Source of the DNA: Mucilaginibacter polytrichastri
GTDB lineage: Bacteria > Bacteroidota > Bacteroidia > Sphingobacteriales > Sphingobacteriaceae
Assembly: GCF_001911425.1 (NCBI RefSeq)
Contig: NZ_MPPL01000001.1
Span: 2,475,466 to 2,539,465 of the forward strand
Reading direction: 5' to 3'
DNA length: 64,000 bases
Shown here: piece by piece, positions 18,712 through 29,200 of the stretch
Layout: each line of letters opens with the position of its first letter
How positions within the stretch are numbered: the first letter of the stretch is position 1
Made by a program: the position numbers and the translations under genes
The notes under the pieces: model-generated
What the model was told of the DNA's origin: nothing
The model's database searches: none
Seen by the model: only the letters and a program-made list of their open reading frames with translations

Positions 18712-18779
18712 GCATCTTCATTAACAATTCATTAAAAGCTCCTTAACATTGTGGTTAAAATCTGTAGTTTTGCCATCCA

Positions 18780-20648
18780 ATGTTGAGGAGCTTTTTTAGT
18801 TTTTGCCGGTATTTCGCATTCTGGCTTATTATATTTTTTTTAACACGCCTAACCTTTGAGCTTTATTTTATCGACAAGCTTAAAACAGCCTCGTTTAAAG
18901 AGATACTGCTTACCTATGCCCATGGTTTATGGTTAGACTATTCGGCTGCTGCCTATATCTGCGCCATCCCACTGCTGGTTTTTATTATTAACTGGTTTAT
19001 ACCCAAAGGTAGTATACCGCCCATCTGGCTAAAAGTATATACCTGGTTTTGCGTATTGATTATTGCATTTTTAACCATTATCGATCTTAACATTTTTAGG
19101 GAATGGGGCACCAAGGTTAATTACCGGGTATTTAATACCTTGTATGAAGCCCCATCAGAGGCCGTGGCTTCTACGGGATCTTCTCCTATCGGTTTAAGTA
19201 TCACTATTGGTGTTTCGCTTTTGGTGGCCGGTGTATTGCTTTCTTTTTGGGTTATCGATTTTAAATTCAGGAAACCTAGCGGGACCATAAGCTTTAAAAT
19301 TCCGTTTTCTCTATTGCTGTGTTTTATTACCATCATTATCATCAGGGGTGGCTTGCGCGGCTCGCCTATTAACGAGCAGCGGGCCTATTTTTCAAGCAAG
19401 CAAATCCTTAACCAGGCAGTTCTAAATACCGAATGGAATTTGATGAATAACGTGGTAGAGAATACCCGTAAGGCTTACAATCCATATGAGTTTATGCCTG
19501 CGGATAAAGCATATTCGCTGGTAAATGATCTGTACACGGCCCCTAAAGATACCACTATCAGGATCCTAAACACCGACAGGCCTAACGTGGTAATTATCCA
19601 ACTGGAAAGTTTTACGGCCGATATTATCGAATCATTAGGCGGTGACAAAGGCGTAGCACCTCACTTCGAAGAGTTTATTAAAAACGGCATCCTGTTTAAT
19701 AATATTTACGCCGCAGGCGACCGTACAGATAAAGGTGTTGTGGCCATCTTGAGCGGGTTCCCATCGCAGGCCACGCGCACCATTATTACCGAAGACGAAA
19801 AACAAAAGAAACTTCCGGCCATATCATCCAGTCTAAAAAACGCCGGCTACACTACGTCTTACTTTTATGGCGGCGATAGCGGCTACATGAACTTTACATC
19901 ATATATCCTAAACCATAAATTTGATGATCTGTCTGACGAGAGCAGCTTTTCTAAAAATGAACTGCTTTCCAAATGGGGTGCTTACGATGAAGTTACTTTG
20001 AGAAAAAGTGTAGATTACCTTGATAAGCAGAATCATCCTTTCTTTTGTTATATCCAAACACTAAGCAACCACGAGCCTTTTGAGTTGCTGGGTAAACCAC
20101 ATTTCCCAGGCAAGGATAATGGCATGATGTTTAGAAGCACAGCCTACTATACCGACTCTTGCCTTAATGCTTATTTTGAACAGGCAAAAAAGCAGGCATG
20201 GTATAAAAATACATTGTTTGTTTTGGTGGCAGATCATGGGCACCGTTTACCCCGTAATACTTCTGAGGCTTACGATCCGCATAAATACCATATCCCATTG
20301 CTATTTTTTGGCGACGCTATTAAACCCGAGTACCGTGGTAAACAAATTAGTATGCTGGGTGGGCAAACAGATATTGCTGCAACCATACTGGCACAGCTAA
20401 ACCTGCCGCATAAAGATTTTCAATGGTCTAAAAACCTGTTAAATCCTTACAGCAAGCAATTTGCCTTTTTTGATTGGGATAACGGACTGGGCTTTATGCA
20501 GCCTGCTCAAAGTATCTCGTATGATAATGAGGGGAACAAGGTGATCTACACCGGTAAAACCAACGTTAGGGAATCATTAACCCATGAAACCCTAACGACG
20601 GGACAAGCTTACCTGCAAAAGGTATTTACTACTTATCTTAATTATTAA
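18780..20648 (+). CDS. LTA-synthase-family phosphoglycerol transferase/sulfatase-fold membrane protein
   Basis: 622 aa. Five membrane helices (about residues 1-190) are followed by an extracytoplasmic sulfatase-fold domain. The catalytic Thr279 is in QLESFTADII, as in LtaS and its relatives, and the metal-binding VADHGHR lies near residue 483. Bacteroidota do not make lipoteichoic acid, so it more likely transfers phosphoglycerol (or phosphoethanolamine) to a periplasmic glycan or glycolipid. The 3' end overlaps the convergent diiron-protein gene by 11 nt. Confidence 0.88.
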   Translation: MLRSFFSFCRYFAFWLIIFFLTRLTFELYFIDKLKTASFKEILLTYAHGLWLDYSAAAYICAIPLLVFIINWFIPKGSIPPIWLKVYTWFCVLIIAFLTIIDLNIFREWGTKVNYRVFNTLYEAPSEAVASTGSSPIGLSITIGVSLLVAGVLLSFWVIDFKFRKPSGTISFKIPFSLLLCFITIIIIRGGLRGSPINEQRAYFSSKQILNQAVLNTEWNLMNNVVENTRKAYNPYEFMPADKAYSLVNDLYTAPKDTTIRILNTDRPNVVIIQLESFTADIIESLGGDKGVAPHFEEFIKNGILFNNIYAAGDRTDKGVVAILSGFPSQATRTIITEDEKQKKLPAISSSLKNAGYTTSYFYGGDSGYMNFTSYILNHKFDDLSDESSFSKNELLSKWGAYDEVTLRKSVDYLDKQNHPFFCYIQTLSNHEPFELLGKPHFPGKDNGMMFRSTAYYTDSCLNAYFEQAKKQAWYKNTLFVLVADHGHRLPRNTSEAYDPHKYHIPLLFFGDAIKPEYRGKQISMLGGQTDIAATILAQLNLPHKDFQWSKNLLNPYSKQFAFFDWDNGLGFMQPAQSISYDNEGNKVIYTGKTNVRESLTHETLTTGQAYLQKVFTTYLNY

Positions 20649-21264
20649 TAACAGCGGGGCTAACTTCTTTAGTCAACTGGGTAACCCATTGATTAAAGAG
20701 GTTAGTTTCTATCTCAACAGCTTGCGCAGCGTGATGCTCCCATTCAGGCGAGAAGTGCTTTAACTGGTTAATCATTTCTTCCAGGTGGCCTTCTTCTTCC
20801 AATATAATCGATTTTACATTCACCTTACTACCTGTATCAGTTAATACATCCTGGTAGATGGGGTAAAGCTCATCGGCACGCACTTCAATGGCATAAGTCA
20901 CTAAAAGATATGCGGCAAAGCGCAACTCGGCTCCTACAAGCTTCAGTGTATTTTTAAGGTAACGGCAAACCGATACATCCAGCTGATTTAAATAGTATTT
21001 ACTGCTGGATGGCGCTAACAGGTAATCAACCGCATAGGTTGGGCAGGTATCGGCAGCAACCCTTTCAATTTGTTTTTTCAAATAAAAAGCATGGCGATGC
21101 TCTTCGGCAGCATGCTTTAAAATAATGTAAGTAACTGTGGTAGGATCTTCACTGGCCGAAATTTTTCGCGCGCCGGTATTTTCCATTAAAGATAGCGTAT
21201 TTAACCAGCGGGCGTGTAATTGATCATCACCTACTATTGTCGAAAGCACATTACTTAAACCCAT
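20638..21264 (-). CDS. Ferritin-like (diiron four-helix-bundle) protein in the bioA operon
   Basis: 208 aa, all-helical. Possible iron ligands stand in pairs typical of carboxylate-bridged diiron proteins: HAAEEHRH (51-58), EVRADE (127-132) and EEEGHLEEM (156-164). I do not recognise the exact family; a rubrerythrin-like or MiaE-like oxygenase is possible. The ATG lies 1 nt after the bioA stop, so it is the last gene of the CDF-NUDIX-bioA operon. A role tied to biotin is suggested only by this context. Confidence 0.75.
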   Translation of the reverse strand: MGLSNVLSTIVGDDQLHARWLNTLSLMENTGARKISASEDPTTVTYIILKHAAEEHRHAFYLKKQIERVAADTCPTYAVDYLLAPSSSKYYLNQLDVSVCRYLKNTLKLVGAELRFAAYLLVTYAIEVRADELYPIYQDVLTDTGSKVNVKSIILEEEGHLEEMINQLKHFSPEWEHHAAQAVEIETNLFNQWVTQLTKEVSPAVINN

Positions 21265-21265
21265 A

Positions 21266-22531
21266 TCAAATCTCGTTTAAAGCGTCAATAATTTTGCTGT
21301 AAATATAAGCCAGTTGCTCGTTGCTAATACAATATGGGGGTAAAATATATATGATATTCCCCAGGGGGCGCAGTATAATGCCCGCATCCAAAAAGTAATG
21401 ATAAAGCCTGTCGCGCAACGGGCTTAGGTATGAGGTTGAATTACCGGTCTCCCATTCCAACGCGATGATGGTACCGGTTTGTCTGATGGTACGCACCTTT
21501 GGATGGTTCTCTACCTGCAACTTAAACTGCTGGTGTTGCACTATAATCCGCTGAATATTAGCAGGCGTTTCCTCACTTGTAAACAGATCCATACTGGCCA
21601 ACGCGGCAGTACAGGCTATGGGGTTAGCTGTGAAAGAATGCCCGTGGAAAAGGGTTTTCATCCGGTCATCAGACAAAAACATATCATAGATTTGGCTGGT
21701 ACAGGTAGTAACACCCAATGCCATGGTACCGCCTGTTAAACCCTTGGAGAAACACATAATATCGGGTTGCTCGGTAATATAATTACAGGCAAAAGGCTTC
21801 CCGGTGCGGCCAAACCCGGTAAAAACTTCATCATCGATGGTCAATACGTGCTCCTGTTTGCAATGCTTTAATAACTCGTCCAGCCACTCTGCCTCATACA
21901 TGATCATCCCTGCAGATCCCTGTACCAGGGGCTCAAAAATAAAGCAGGCAAGGCCGGAACTTAGATTTGAGACTTTAGATTTGAGATCTTGTATATTCTC
22001 TTTAGTGGGCAGATCAATAAACTCCACCTCGAATAGCAGGTTATCAAAAGCAGCTGTAAACGCACTGCGGCCACTTACAGCCATAGCGCCAAAGGTATCA
22101 CCGTGGTAGGCATTTTTAAAGGCCAGCATTTTAGTGCGTGGCTGGCCCTGGTTGTGCCAGTATTGCAGGCACATTTTAATAGCTACCTCAATAGCAGTAG
22201 AGCCATTGTCTGAGTAAAATACTTTTTTTTGATTGTCTGGCAGCAGCATAATTAGCCGTTCTGCCAGTTCAACGGCAGGCTCGTGGGTAAAACCTGCAAA
22301 AATTACATGCTCTAATTTGTTAAGTTGCTCAGCTATTTTTTGTGCGATGTGAGGATGCGCATGTCCGTACAAGTTTACCCACCAGGATGATATGGCGTCA
22401 ATGTATTCTTTGCCATCTTCATCAAAAAGCACGGCACCTTCTCCCCTTACAATCCCTACCGGTAAGCCGGCGGTTTGCATTTGTGTATATGGGTGCCAAA
22501 TTATCTTTGCATCCCTTTCTGCTAATGTCAT
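21266..22531 (-). CDS. bioA: Adenosylmethionine-8-amino-7-oxononanoate aminotransferase
   Basis: 421 aa, a PLP enzyme that uses SAM as amino donor to make 7,8-diaminopelargonate in biotin synthesis. Visible: HPYTQMQ at the start, SSWWVNLYGHAHP (typical of BioA), the glycine-rich NGSTAIEVAIKM, TIDDEVFTGFGRTG with the PLP-ring Asp, the Schiff-base Lys in CFSKGLTGG and LFHGHSFTANP. The start codon overlaps the NUDIX stop (ATGA). The other biotin genes (bioB, bioD, bioF) are not in the window. Confidence 0.94.
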   Translation of the reverse strand: MTLAERDAKIIWHPYTQMQTAGLPVGIVRGEGAVLFDEDGKEYIDAISSWWVNLYGHAHPHIAQKIAEQLNKLEHVIFAGFTHEPAVELAERLIMLLPDNQKKVFYSDNGSTAIEVAIKMCLQYWHNQGQPRTKMLAFKNAYHGDTFGAMAVSGRSAFTAAFDNLLFEVEFIDLPTKENIQDLKSKVSNLSSGLACFIFEPLVQGSAGMIMYEAEWLDELLKHCKQEHVLTIDDEVFTGFGRTGKPFACNYITEQPDIMCFSKGLTGGTMALGVTTCTSQIYDMFLSDDRMKTLFHGHSFTANPIACTAALASMDLFTSEETPANIQRIIVQHQQFKLQVENHPKVRTIRQTGTIIALEWETGNSTSYLSPLRDRLYHYFLDAGIILRPLGNIIYILPPYCISNEQLAYIYSKIIDALNEI

Positions 22532-22968
22532 TGTTGTTTGTTTAGTAAATTAACTACGTGCTTGTCTATCGGGAAAGTCATATCGCTCTCTTTCAGGTCG
22601 GCTAACGGTATCCATCTGAAAGCCTGTAAGGGTTCAACGGTTCCTTCAAAATCAAACACTTTTGTTTTAAAATTCAGATTAAGTGAGCTTATGCTCTTCA
22701 CCCAATAATAAACGCTGATGATCTGCGAATCATTAAATGCCGACTTCACATAAAAATCGGTGGTATAAAGATGCTCGAGTACCTCAATCTCTGCATTGCA
22801 CTCCTCTATAAATTCGCGCTTTAGTCCGTCAATAAGCCCTTCACCATGCTCTAATCCCCCACCGGGAAACTTAGTAAACTTGTAGCCATACTCCTGCTCA
22901 TCGCTAATGAGTATTTCGTTGCGCTCGTTAACTAACAAGCCGTATACACGTACATTAAATAGCGCCAT
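22528..22968 (-). CDS. NUDIX hydrolase
   Basis: 146 aa. The Nudix box GGLEHGEGLIDGLKREFIEE (about residues 37-56) has the G-x5-E-x7-REUxEE core, but the usual Gly after EE is replaced: it reads EECNAE. The catalytic glutamates are intact, so it should cleave a nucleoside diphosphate-linked compound; the substrate is unknown. It sits between the CDF transporter (stop and start share bases, TAATG) and bioA (ATGA overlap), in one operon. Confidence 0.9.
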   Translation of the reverse strand: MALFNVRVYGLLVNERNEILISDEQEYGYKFTKFPGGGLEHGEGLIDGLKREFIEECNAEIEVLEHLYTTDFYVKSAFNDSQIISVYYWVKSISSLNLNFKTKVFDFEGTVEPLQAFRWIPLADLKESDMTFPIDKHVVNLLNKQQ

Positions 22969-23945
22969 TATTGTTCAAAGTGTTTTTTATTCCGGGTAAT
23001 ATTCGCCATCGTCCATTCCATATATTCCCGTTTTGGTTCCGACCGGATGGGGCAATTTGGCATGCTGCAATAATAACAGCAATCGGGCAAGCAGGGGTCT
23101 GTATGGATAAAGAACTCTGTTTTAATTTTAGCTTCCTTGTTAATCAATTCATCCACCAGGTGCACTTCGTCATGCACACGGTTCAGGTCGAAATAATTGG
23201 GCAGGGTTAAATGGCAGTCAATGTGCAATTCGTGGCCATACTTTTGGGCGCGCAAGTTATGTACATCTATCCATTCTACTTTACGCTGTTCATTTAATAT
23301 ACGGATAAGATCCTGCACAATGGTAAAATCTGCTTCGTCCATTAAGCCGCCTACCGATTTACGCACCAGTTTGTAACCGGTAATTACAATATATACACCA
23401 ACCAGTACAGACAGGCCGCTATCCAGCCACATATAAGGTAAAAAGTGGATGAGCACCAAACCCACAACCAGCCCGCTGCTGGTTACCATATCTGTTATTA
23501 AATGCCGCCCATCTGCTTCTATGGTAATGGAGTTGAGGGTTTTGCCCTTGCTGATCATGTAATAACCCAGGCCGCCATTTACGGCCCCGGTTACGCCTAT
23601 AATAATTGCTCCGGTAATTACCTTGTGCACCTCGTGCGGATAAAAAAGATTATAGGTTCCTTTTAAAACGATAATGATTCCGGCTATACTGATAAGGGTA
23701 CCCTCGATAAAAACAGAGAAAAATTCGACTTTGCCATGCCCATACGGATGGTTAATATCCCGCGGTTGTGAGGCCAGATAAATGCTGTAAAAAGCGAACG
23801 CGCTTGCCAGTACGTTTACAATACTTTCGGCCGCATCTGTGAGTACAAAGTTAGAAAAAGTGATAAAGTATGCACTGAATTTGGCCAGCATGAGCACAAT
23901 GCTCACAATAAGTGCAATAACAATAATATTCCGTTTTTCCTTCAA
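22968..23945 (-). CDS. Cation diffusion facilitator (CDF) transporter
   Basis: 325 aa. Membrane helices span about residues 8-200. Metal-site acids appear in VLTDAAESIVN (helix 2) and EADGRHLITDM (helix 5), and HPYGHGKVEFF follows helix 2. A cytoplasmic ferredoxin-like domain follows (about 205-290). These proteins export Zn, Fe, Mn or similar ions for protons. A cysteine-rich tail CLPDCCYYCSMPNCPIR near residue 285-300 is unusual and could bind metal. First gene of the operon with NUDIX, bioA and the diiron protein. Confidence 0.9.
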   Translation of the reverse strand: MKEKRNIIVIALIVSIVLMLAKFSAYFITFSNFVLTDAAESIVNVLASAFAFYSIYLASQPRDINHPYGHGKVEFFSVFIEGTLISIAGIIIVLKGTYNLFYPHEVHKVITGAIIIGVTGAVNGGLGYYMISKGKTLNSITIEADGRHLITDMVTSSGLVVGLVLIHFLPYMWLDSGLSVLVGVYIVITGYKLVRKSVGGLMDEADFTIVQDLIRILNEQRKVEWIDVHNLRAQKYGHELHIDCHLTLPNYFDLNRVHDEVHLVDELINKEAKIKTEFFIHTDPCLPDCCYYCSMPNCPIRSEPKREYMEWTMANITRNKKHFEQ

Positions 23946-24004
23946 CGCATCAAATTGTGTTCAAATTTAAAAACAAGTCATCAATTAGCAGTAAACTAAT
24001 TTTC

Positions 24005-24012
24005 TATATTTG
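24005..24012 (+). promoter_or_regulatory. -7 element before the aminotransferase gene
   Basis: TATATTTG, a full match to TAnnTTTG, 23 nt before the ATG at 24036. A -33 TTTG is not evident at the right spacing. Confidence 0.4.
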
Positions 24013-24035
24013 CCGCCGACATATAAAATATTGCT

Positions 24036-25229
24036 ATGAGTGCTTTAAGTAACCGGATTAATAATCTGTCTGAATCTCAAACCATTAAAATGGCGAAAAT
24101 GGGCCGTGAGCTCGCCGCCAAAGGTGTTGATGTAATTAGTTTAAGTTTTGGTGAACCCGATTTTCATACCCCTGAGTATGTAAAGGATGCCGCCAAGCAG
24201 GCCATGGATGATAATTTTACTTATTATACCCCTGTTGCCGGATATCCTGAACTGCGAAAGAGTATCGTAGCCAAGCTGAAAAACGAAAATGGATTGGATT
24301 ATGACATGTCACAAATTGTGGTATCAACCGGTGCTAAGCAAGCTATTGCCAATGCAGTGCTTTGTTTGGTTAACCCGGGCGAAGAGGTAATTATCCCTAC
24401 CCCTTACTGGGTATCATACTCTGAAGTTGTAAAACTGGCCGAAGGCGAAAGCGTTTTCATCAATACAACTGTTGAACAAAATTTTAAAATTACACCAGAG
24501 CAACTAGAAGCTGCTATTACGCCGAACAGCAAATTATTTATGTTTTCATCGCCTTGTAACCCTACAGGCAGTGTTTACAGTAAAGAAGAACTGGCTGGTT
24601 TAGCTAAAGTTTTTGAACGCCACCCGCATGTATACATCCTGTCTGACGAGATCTATGAGCACATCAATTTTATTGGTGGCCACGAGTCTATCGCACAGTT
24701 TGATTCTATTAAAGACCGTGTGGTAATTATCAATGGTTTCTCTAAAGCTTACGCCATGACTGGCTGGAGAATTGGCTACACAGCATCAAACAGTGAAATT
24801 GCTGCCGCTTGCGATAAAATGCAGGGACAGATTACATCTGGTACCTGTTCTATTACCCAACGTGCCGGTACTGCTGCTTACCAGGGCGGTTTGGAGTCGG
24901 TACACGAAATGCGCGATGCATTTAAACGCCGCCGTGGATTGGTGTATGACTTGCTGACTAAAATTGACGGTATAAAAGCTAACCTGCCAGATGGTGCATT
25001 TTACTTCTTCCCTAATGTTACTTCTTTCTTCGGCAAAAGCTATAATGGCAAAACCATTAAAGATGCCGATGACCTAAGCATTTACTTATTAGAAGAAGGC
25101 CACGTGGCTACCGTGGGCGGTGATTCATTCGGCGATCCAAAATCAATCCGCATCTCTTACGCCGCTGCTGATGATAAACTGGTAGAGGCTTTAAAACGCA
25201 TTAGCGAAGCTTTAGGTAAATTGAAATAA
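24036..25229 (+). CDS. aspC: Aspartate aminotransferase-type class I PLP aminotransferase
   Basis: 397 aa. SFGEPDFHTP near the start, STGAKQAIANA, SSPCNPTGSVYS, SDEIYEHINF and the Schiff-base Lys (about 237) in NGFSKAYAMTGWRIGY define a class I aminotransferase of the AspAT subgroup Ib (about 400 aa, Thermus-type). It interconverts aspartate and oxaloacetate with glutamate/2-oxoglutarate in the cytoplasm; some relatives also act on prephenate. Single gene with its own -7 element and a strong downstream palindrome. Confidence 0.9.
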   Translation: MSALSNRINNLSESQTIKMAKMGRELAAKGVDVISLSFGEPDFHTPEYVKDAAKQAMDDNFTYYTPVAGYPELRKSIVAKLKNENGLDYDMSQIVVSTGAKQAIANAVLCLVNPGEEVIIPTPYWVSYSEVVKLAEGESVFINTTVEQNFKITPEQLEAAITPNSKLFMFSSPCNPTGSVYSKEELAGLAKVFERHPHVYILSDEIYEHINFIGGHESIAQFDSIKDRVVIINGFSKAYAMTGWRIGYTASNSEIAAACDKMQGQITSGTCSITQRAGTAAYQGGLESVHEMRDAFKRRRGLVYDLLTKIDGIKANLPDGAFYFFPNVTSFFGKSYNGKTIKDADDLSIYLLEEGHVATVGGDSFGDPKSIRISYAAADDKLVEALKRISEALGKLK

Positions 25230-25233
25230 TGAA

Positions 25234-25256
25234 AGAGACACAAGTATTGTGTCTCT
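25234..25256. repeat. Short palindrome AGAGACACAA/TTGTGTCTCT
   Basis: A 10-bp perfect hairpin with a 3-nt loop directly after the aminotransferase stop. Its core resembles short extragenic palindromes that I recall from related genomes. Confidence 0.5.
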
Positions 25257-25265
25257 ACGGATAAT

Positions 25266-25314
25266 ATAACGAAAGAGGCTCGTCACATTATTTGTGACGA
25301 GCCTCTTTCGTTAT
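25266..25314. terminator. 22-bp hairpin, bidirectional terminator between converging genes
   Basis: Two perfect 22-nt arms (25266-25287 and 25293-25314) close a 5-nt loop, TTATT. It lies between the 3' ends of the aminotransferase gene (+) and the beta-barrel gene (-) and can serve both. Confidence 0.8.
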
Positions 25315-25330
25315 TAAGATAATTGTTTAA

Positions 25331-25897
25331 TTAAATTCCAAAACCGTAAGCAACACGCAAACCAACTAAACCGTAGCTGTTGTTTTGGCCAGAAAAGTTT
25401 TCATAACGAGCACCTATGTCTATCGTTTTAAACGAATAACCTACTCCTGGCGCCAAAATTAATTTGGTGTCTTTACTGCCATCTGCATTTTCATAAGCAT
25501 TTTTGGTTTCGAAACCGGCACCAACTTCTCCGCTTAAATAAAAGCCGCTACCTATAAAACCTTTAATTCCCGCTTTAACAGGCACCATACCGAATGATGG
25601 GTATTTTGCATCACTAACATCGGAGTTTATTTTTTTACCAAAAGCATTGTAGTAACCTGAAGTTAACATCAAAGCTACGTTTTGGTTAACACCATATTGT
25701 AGGCGAGCAGTACCACCTATGCCAACATTAGAAATATTTTTTAAGTTTCCAGTTGGCGCAAAGCCTTCCACTCCGATACCAAATCTCCAGTTGTTAGCTG
25801 GTGTAGTGGTTTGAGCTTTTGTAATAGAACTTGAAAATAATAAACCTGCACATGCAATAGCCGCAGCTGCTAGTTTGGTTGTTTTTTTAGTAGTCAT
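25331..25897 (-). CDS. Small outer-membrane beta-barrel protein
   Basis: 188 aa. The signal peptide (about 1-28, ending TKAQ) is followed by alternating beta strands (WRFGIGVEGFAPTGNL, GGTARLQYGVNQNVALMLTSGYY, GFYLSGEVGAGFET, KTIDIGARYENF) ending in LVGLRVAYGFGI. This is the profile of an 8-strand OmpA/OmpW-like barrel. Function unknown. Confidence 0.78.
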   Translation of the reverse strand: MTTKKTTKLAAAAIACAGLLFSSSITKAQTTTPANNWRFGIGVEGFAPTGNLKNISNVGIGGTARLQYGVNQNVALMLTSGYYNAFGKKINSDVSDAKYPSFGMVPVKAGIKGFIGSGFYLSGEVGAGFETKNAYENADGSKDTKLILAPGVGYSFKTIDIGARYENFSGQNNSYGLVGLRVAYGFGI

Positions 25898-26228
25898 TTC
25901 TGTTAATTTTAGTGAACAATTGTTAAATTGTTATTCATGTCCACCTAAACAAATACTTTGCCATACGTGCCATTTTAGGCATATTTTAACATTTATACAT
26001 GGCGCGAAGCCCGATATTTAAACTGTGAAAGAAGCCTGTATCTACTGAAAAACAGGTATTTACTACTCCTATATTGTTTAGCCGTATGCAGCAGTGTTTG
26101 TTTGTTAAAATAATATTAAGGTATAACTATGCCAAAGTTAAGATTGTAATACTTAGCAGACACTTTTTGTACTAATAAGGCAATTATGGTTAATATATAA
26201 TACTAATTTTGGTACACCTGTAAAACAA
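25898..26228. other. Intergenic region upstream of the beta-barrel gene
   Basis: Non-coding and AT-rich. It holds the leader of the beta-barrel gene. I see no RNA gene and no repeat. Confidence 0.4.
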
Positions 26229-26253
26229 AAAAGGGAAGCAATGCTCCCCTTTT
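26229..26253 (-). terminator. Terminator of the RND efflux operon
   Basis: AAAAGGG and AGC pair with GCT and CCCTTTT around a 3-nt loop, with one mismatch. The minus-strand reading ends in a T-run. It lies about 30 nt after the permease stop codon. Confidence 0.65.
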
Positions 26254-26281
26254 CAATTCTATATTAAACTGCATTTTTTAA

Positions 26282-29200
26282 TTAATGCTCCGAGAATTTC
26301 TTCTGATCGTCCTTATGCGCTTCCTGTAATTCTTTAAGCTTTTTCTCGCCGTAAGCAAAGCGGGTAATCACAAAAAACAATACCGGCACTATAAATATAG
26401 CCATTGAGGTAGCCGCAAGCATCCCTCCAAATACCGTCCAGCCGATAGTTTTACGAGCCTCGGCACCCGCACCAGATGCAAACAGTAATGGCGCTACACC
26501 CAGTATAAATGCCAGAGAAGTCATAATAATTGGCCGCAAACGAAGCCTTACCGCATCTAGTGTGGCCTGTTCGAGATCCATTCCACCGTCTACCCGTTCT
26601 TTGGCAAACTCTACAATCAGGATCGCATTTTTGGCCGAGAGCCCGATGAGTGTTATTAAACCAATTTGCGCATAAACGTTATTGGTTAAGGTTGACTGAA
26701 AAGTTAAGAACAGGATGGCACCGAATGCACCCAGCGGTACCGCAAGCAATACCGAAAATGGTACCGACCAGCTTTCATACAATGCCGCCAGAAACAGGAA
26801 CACAAAGCCGATCGACAATATAAATATGTAAATAGTTTTGGAACCCGACAACTTCTCTTCCCTGCTCAAGCCCGAAAACTCGTAACCATAACCCTGGGGT
26901 AAGGTACTCGCCGCAACCTCTTCTAATGCTTTTAAGGCATCACCGCTACTGTAGCCCGGTGCCGGATTACCATCAATTTCTGCAGAACGGAATAAGTTGT
27001 AGTGTGAAATTAAAGGCGCATTTTCAATGATCTTGTATGAAGTAACCGTACTTAACGGCACCATGGTACCTGCCTGGTTACGTACAAAATATTGCCCAAT
27101 GTTTTGGATGTTTGTACGGTAATTGGTATCTGCCTGCGCCACCACGTGGAAGTTACGCCCATAAATGGTAAAATCATTGATGTAGGCACTACCCATATAG
27201 GTTTGCAGAGCCGTATTAATGTCTGATACCAATACGCCCATCCTTTTAGCCTTTTCACGGTCTATGGTTAACTGGTACGCAGGTGTACGTGCTGTAAAGA
27301 ATGTAAACGCCTTGGCAATTTCCGGCCGTTTGTTTACAGCAGCAATATAGTTCTGTAATACCTGCTCAAAGTTTTTAATATCTCCGCCAGCTTCTTTTTC
27401 TTCTAATATAAACGAGAAACCTGCTGTACTACCCAAACCCGGGATGGCCGGCGGTGGTATTACAATTACATTGGCTTCTTTAAACCGGGCCAGCCGCTTT
27501 TGCAGCGTACCAACCAGGGCAAACAGCTGGTCTTTCTTTTCTTCCCGTTTTTCCCAAGGTTTAAGTTGCACAAATATGGTGGCGCTATTTGATTTACTGG
27601 CAAAGTTTACCGCATTTAACCCACCTAATGCTGCATAGTGGCCAATGGCCGGGATACTGTCCAGCACTTTCATCATTTGGTGCAATACCTCAACCGTGCG
27701 CTGGGTCGAAGATGCCTCCGGCAGATCGTAGGTGATATAAACCCGGCCATCATCTTCTGTTGGTATAAAGCCCGAGGGTTTTTTACCGAACAAAAGCACC
27801 GTGCCTATGATAATACAAAGCAGGATAATACCCACCAGTTTATAATTCTTGATACTTCGGTCTACCCCATTACGATACTTATTGGTTACCCGATCAAACC
27901 AGCCGTTGAATGCATCGAAGAATTTATCTAAGAAGTTTTTCTTTTTATCAGCATCATGTGGTTTTAATAATATGGTACATAATGCCGGGGTTAATGACAA
28001 TGCAATAAATGCAGATATCAATACCGAAATAGCGATGGTAATGGCAAACTGCTGATAAAGCCGCCCTACTATACCCGGCACAAAACCTACCGGTACAAAC
28101 ACCGCACCCAAAATTAAGGCAATGGCAATTACCGGGGCAGAAATATCGGCCATGGCGTGCTCTGTAGCTTCCCTTGGCGACATTTTTTCGTGGTCTATAT
28201 AATGCTGTACCGCTTCTACCACCACAATGGCATCATCTACCACAATACCAATGGCCAGTACAAATCCAAACAGCGTTAATGTATTAATGGTAAAGCCCAG
28301 TGGGATAAAAAAGATAAAAGTACCGATAATAGATACCGGTATGGCCAATACCGGGATTAGCGTAGCACGCCAGCTTTGCAAGAATATAAATACTACAATA
28401 ATTACAAGAGCAAGTGCAATAACCAAAGTTTCTACAACCTCGCCTACCGATACCTTAACAACGGTTACAGACTCAAACGGCACCACATAATCAATCCCTG
28501 CCGGGAAAGATTTTTTAAGTTGCTCCATGGTAGCATATACCCCATCGGCAGTAGCCAGCGAGTTACTGTTAGGCGCCTGGTAAACCAATAGATATGAAGC
28601 GCGCTTACCATCTACAAACGAGTTACCGGCATAATTAAACTTACCAAGTTCAACCCGGGCTACATCTTTTAAATGCACAACAGATCCATTTCCTGGCTGT
28701 GTACGTACTATTACATTTTCAAATTCGGCAGGCTGTACTAAACGGCCTTTGGTTAATACGGTATACTCAAAAGTTTGCCCTTTCTCTTGCGGTGGCGCAC
28801 CCACGGTACCCGCGGCAACCTGTACGTTTTGTTCTGTTAAAGCACCGGTTACATCCGCGGCAGTCATACCCAGTGCGGCCAGTTTATCGGGTTTAAGCCA
28901 TATCCGCATACTAAAGTCATCGGCACGTGTAAACACATCACCCACGCCCTTAGTACGTAATAAAGCATCCCTGATGAAAACGTTGGTATAGTTATCTAAA
29001 AAAGTAACATTATGCTCTCCTTTTGGCGAGTATATAGCCACCAGCATTAAAATACTTGGATTACGTTTACGCACGGTTAAGCCTAAACGCTGCACTTCCT
29101 GCGGCAAGGTTGGCGTGGCAATGCCTACCCGGTTTTGCACATCAAGCGCGGCAATATTTATATCGGTACCTACTTCAAAGTTAACGGTCATGCTCATTTG

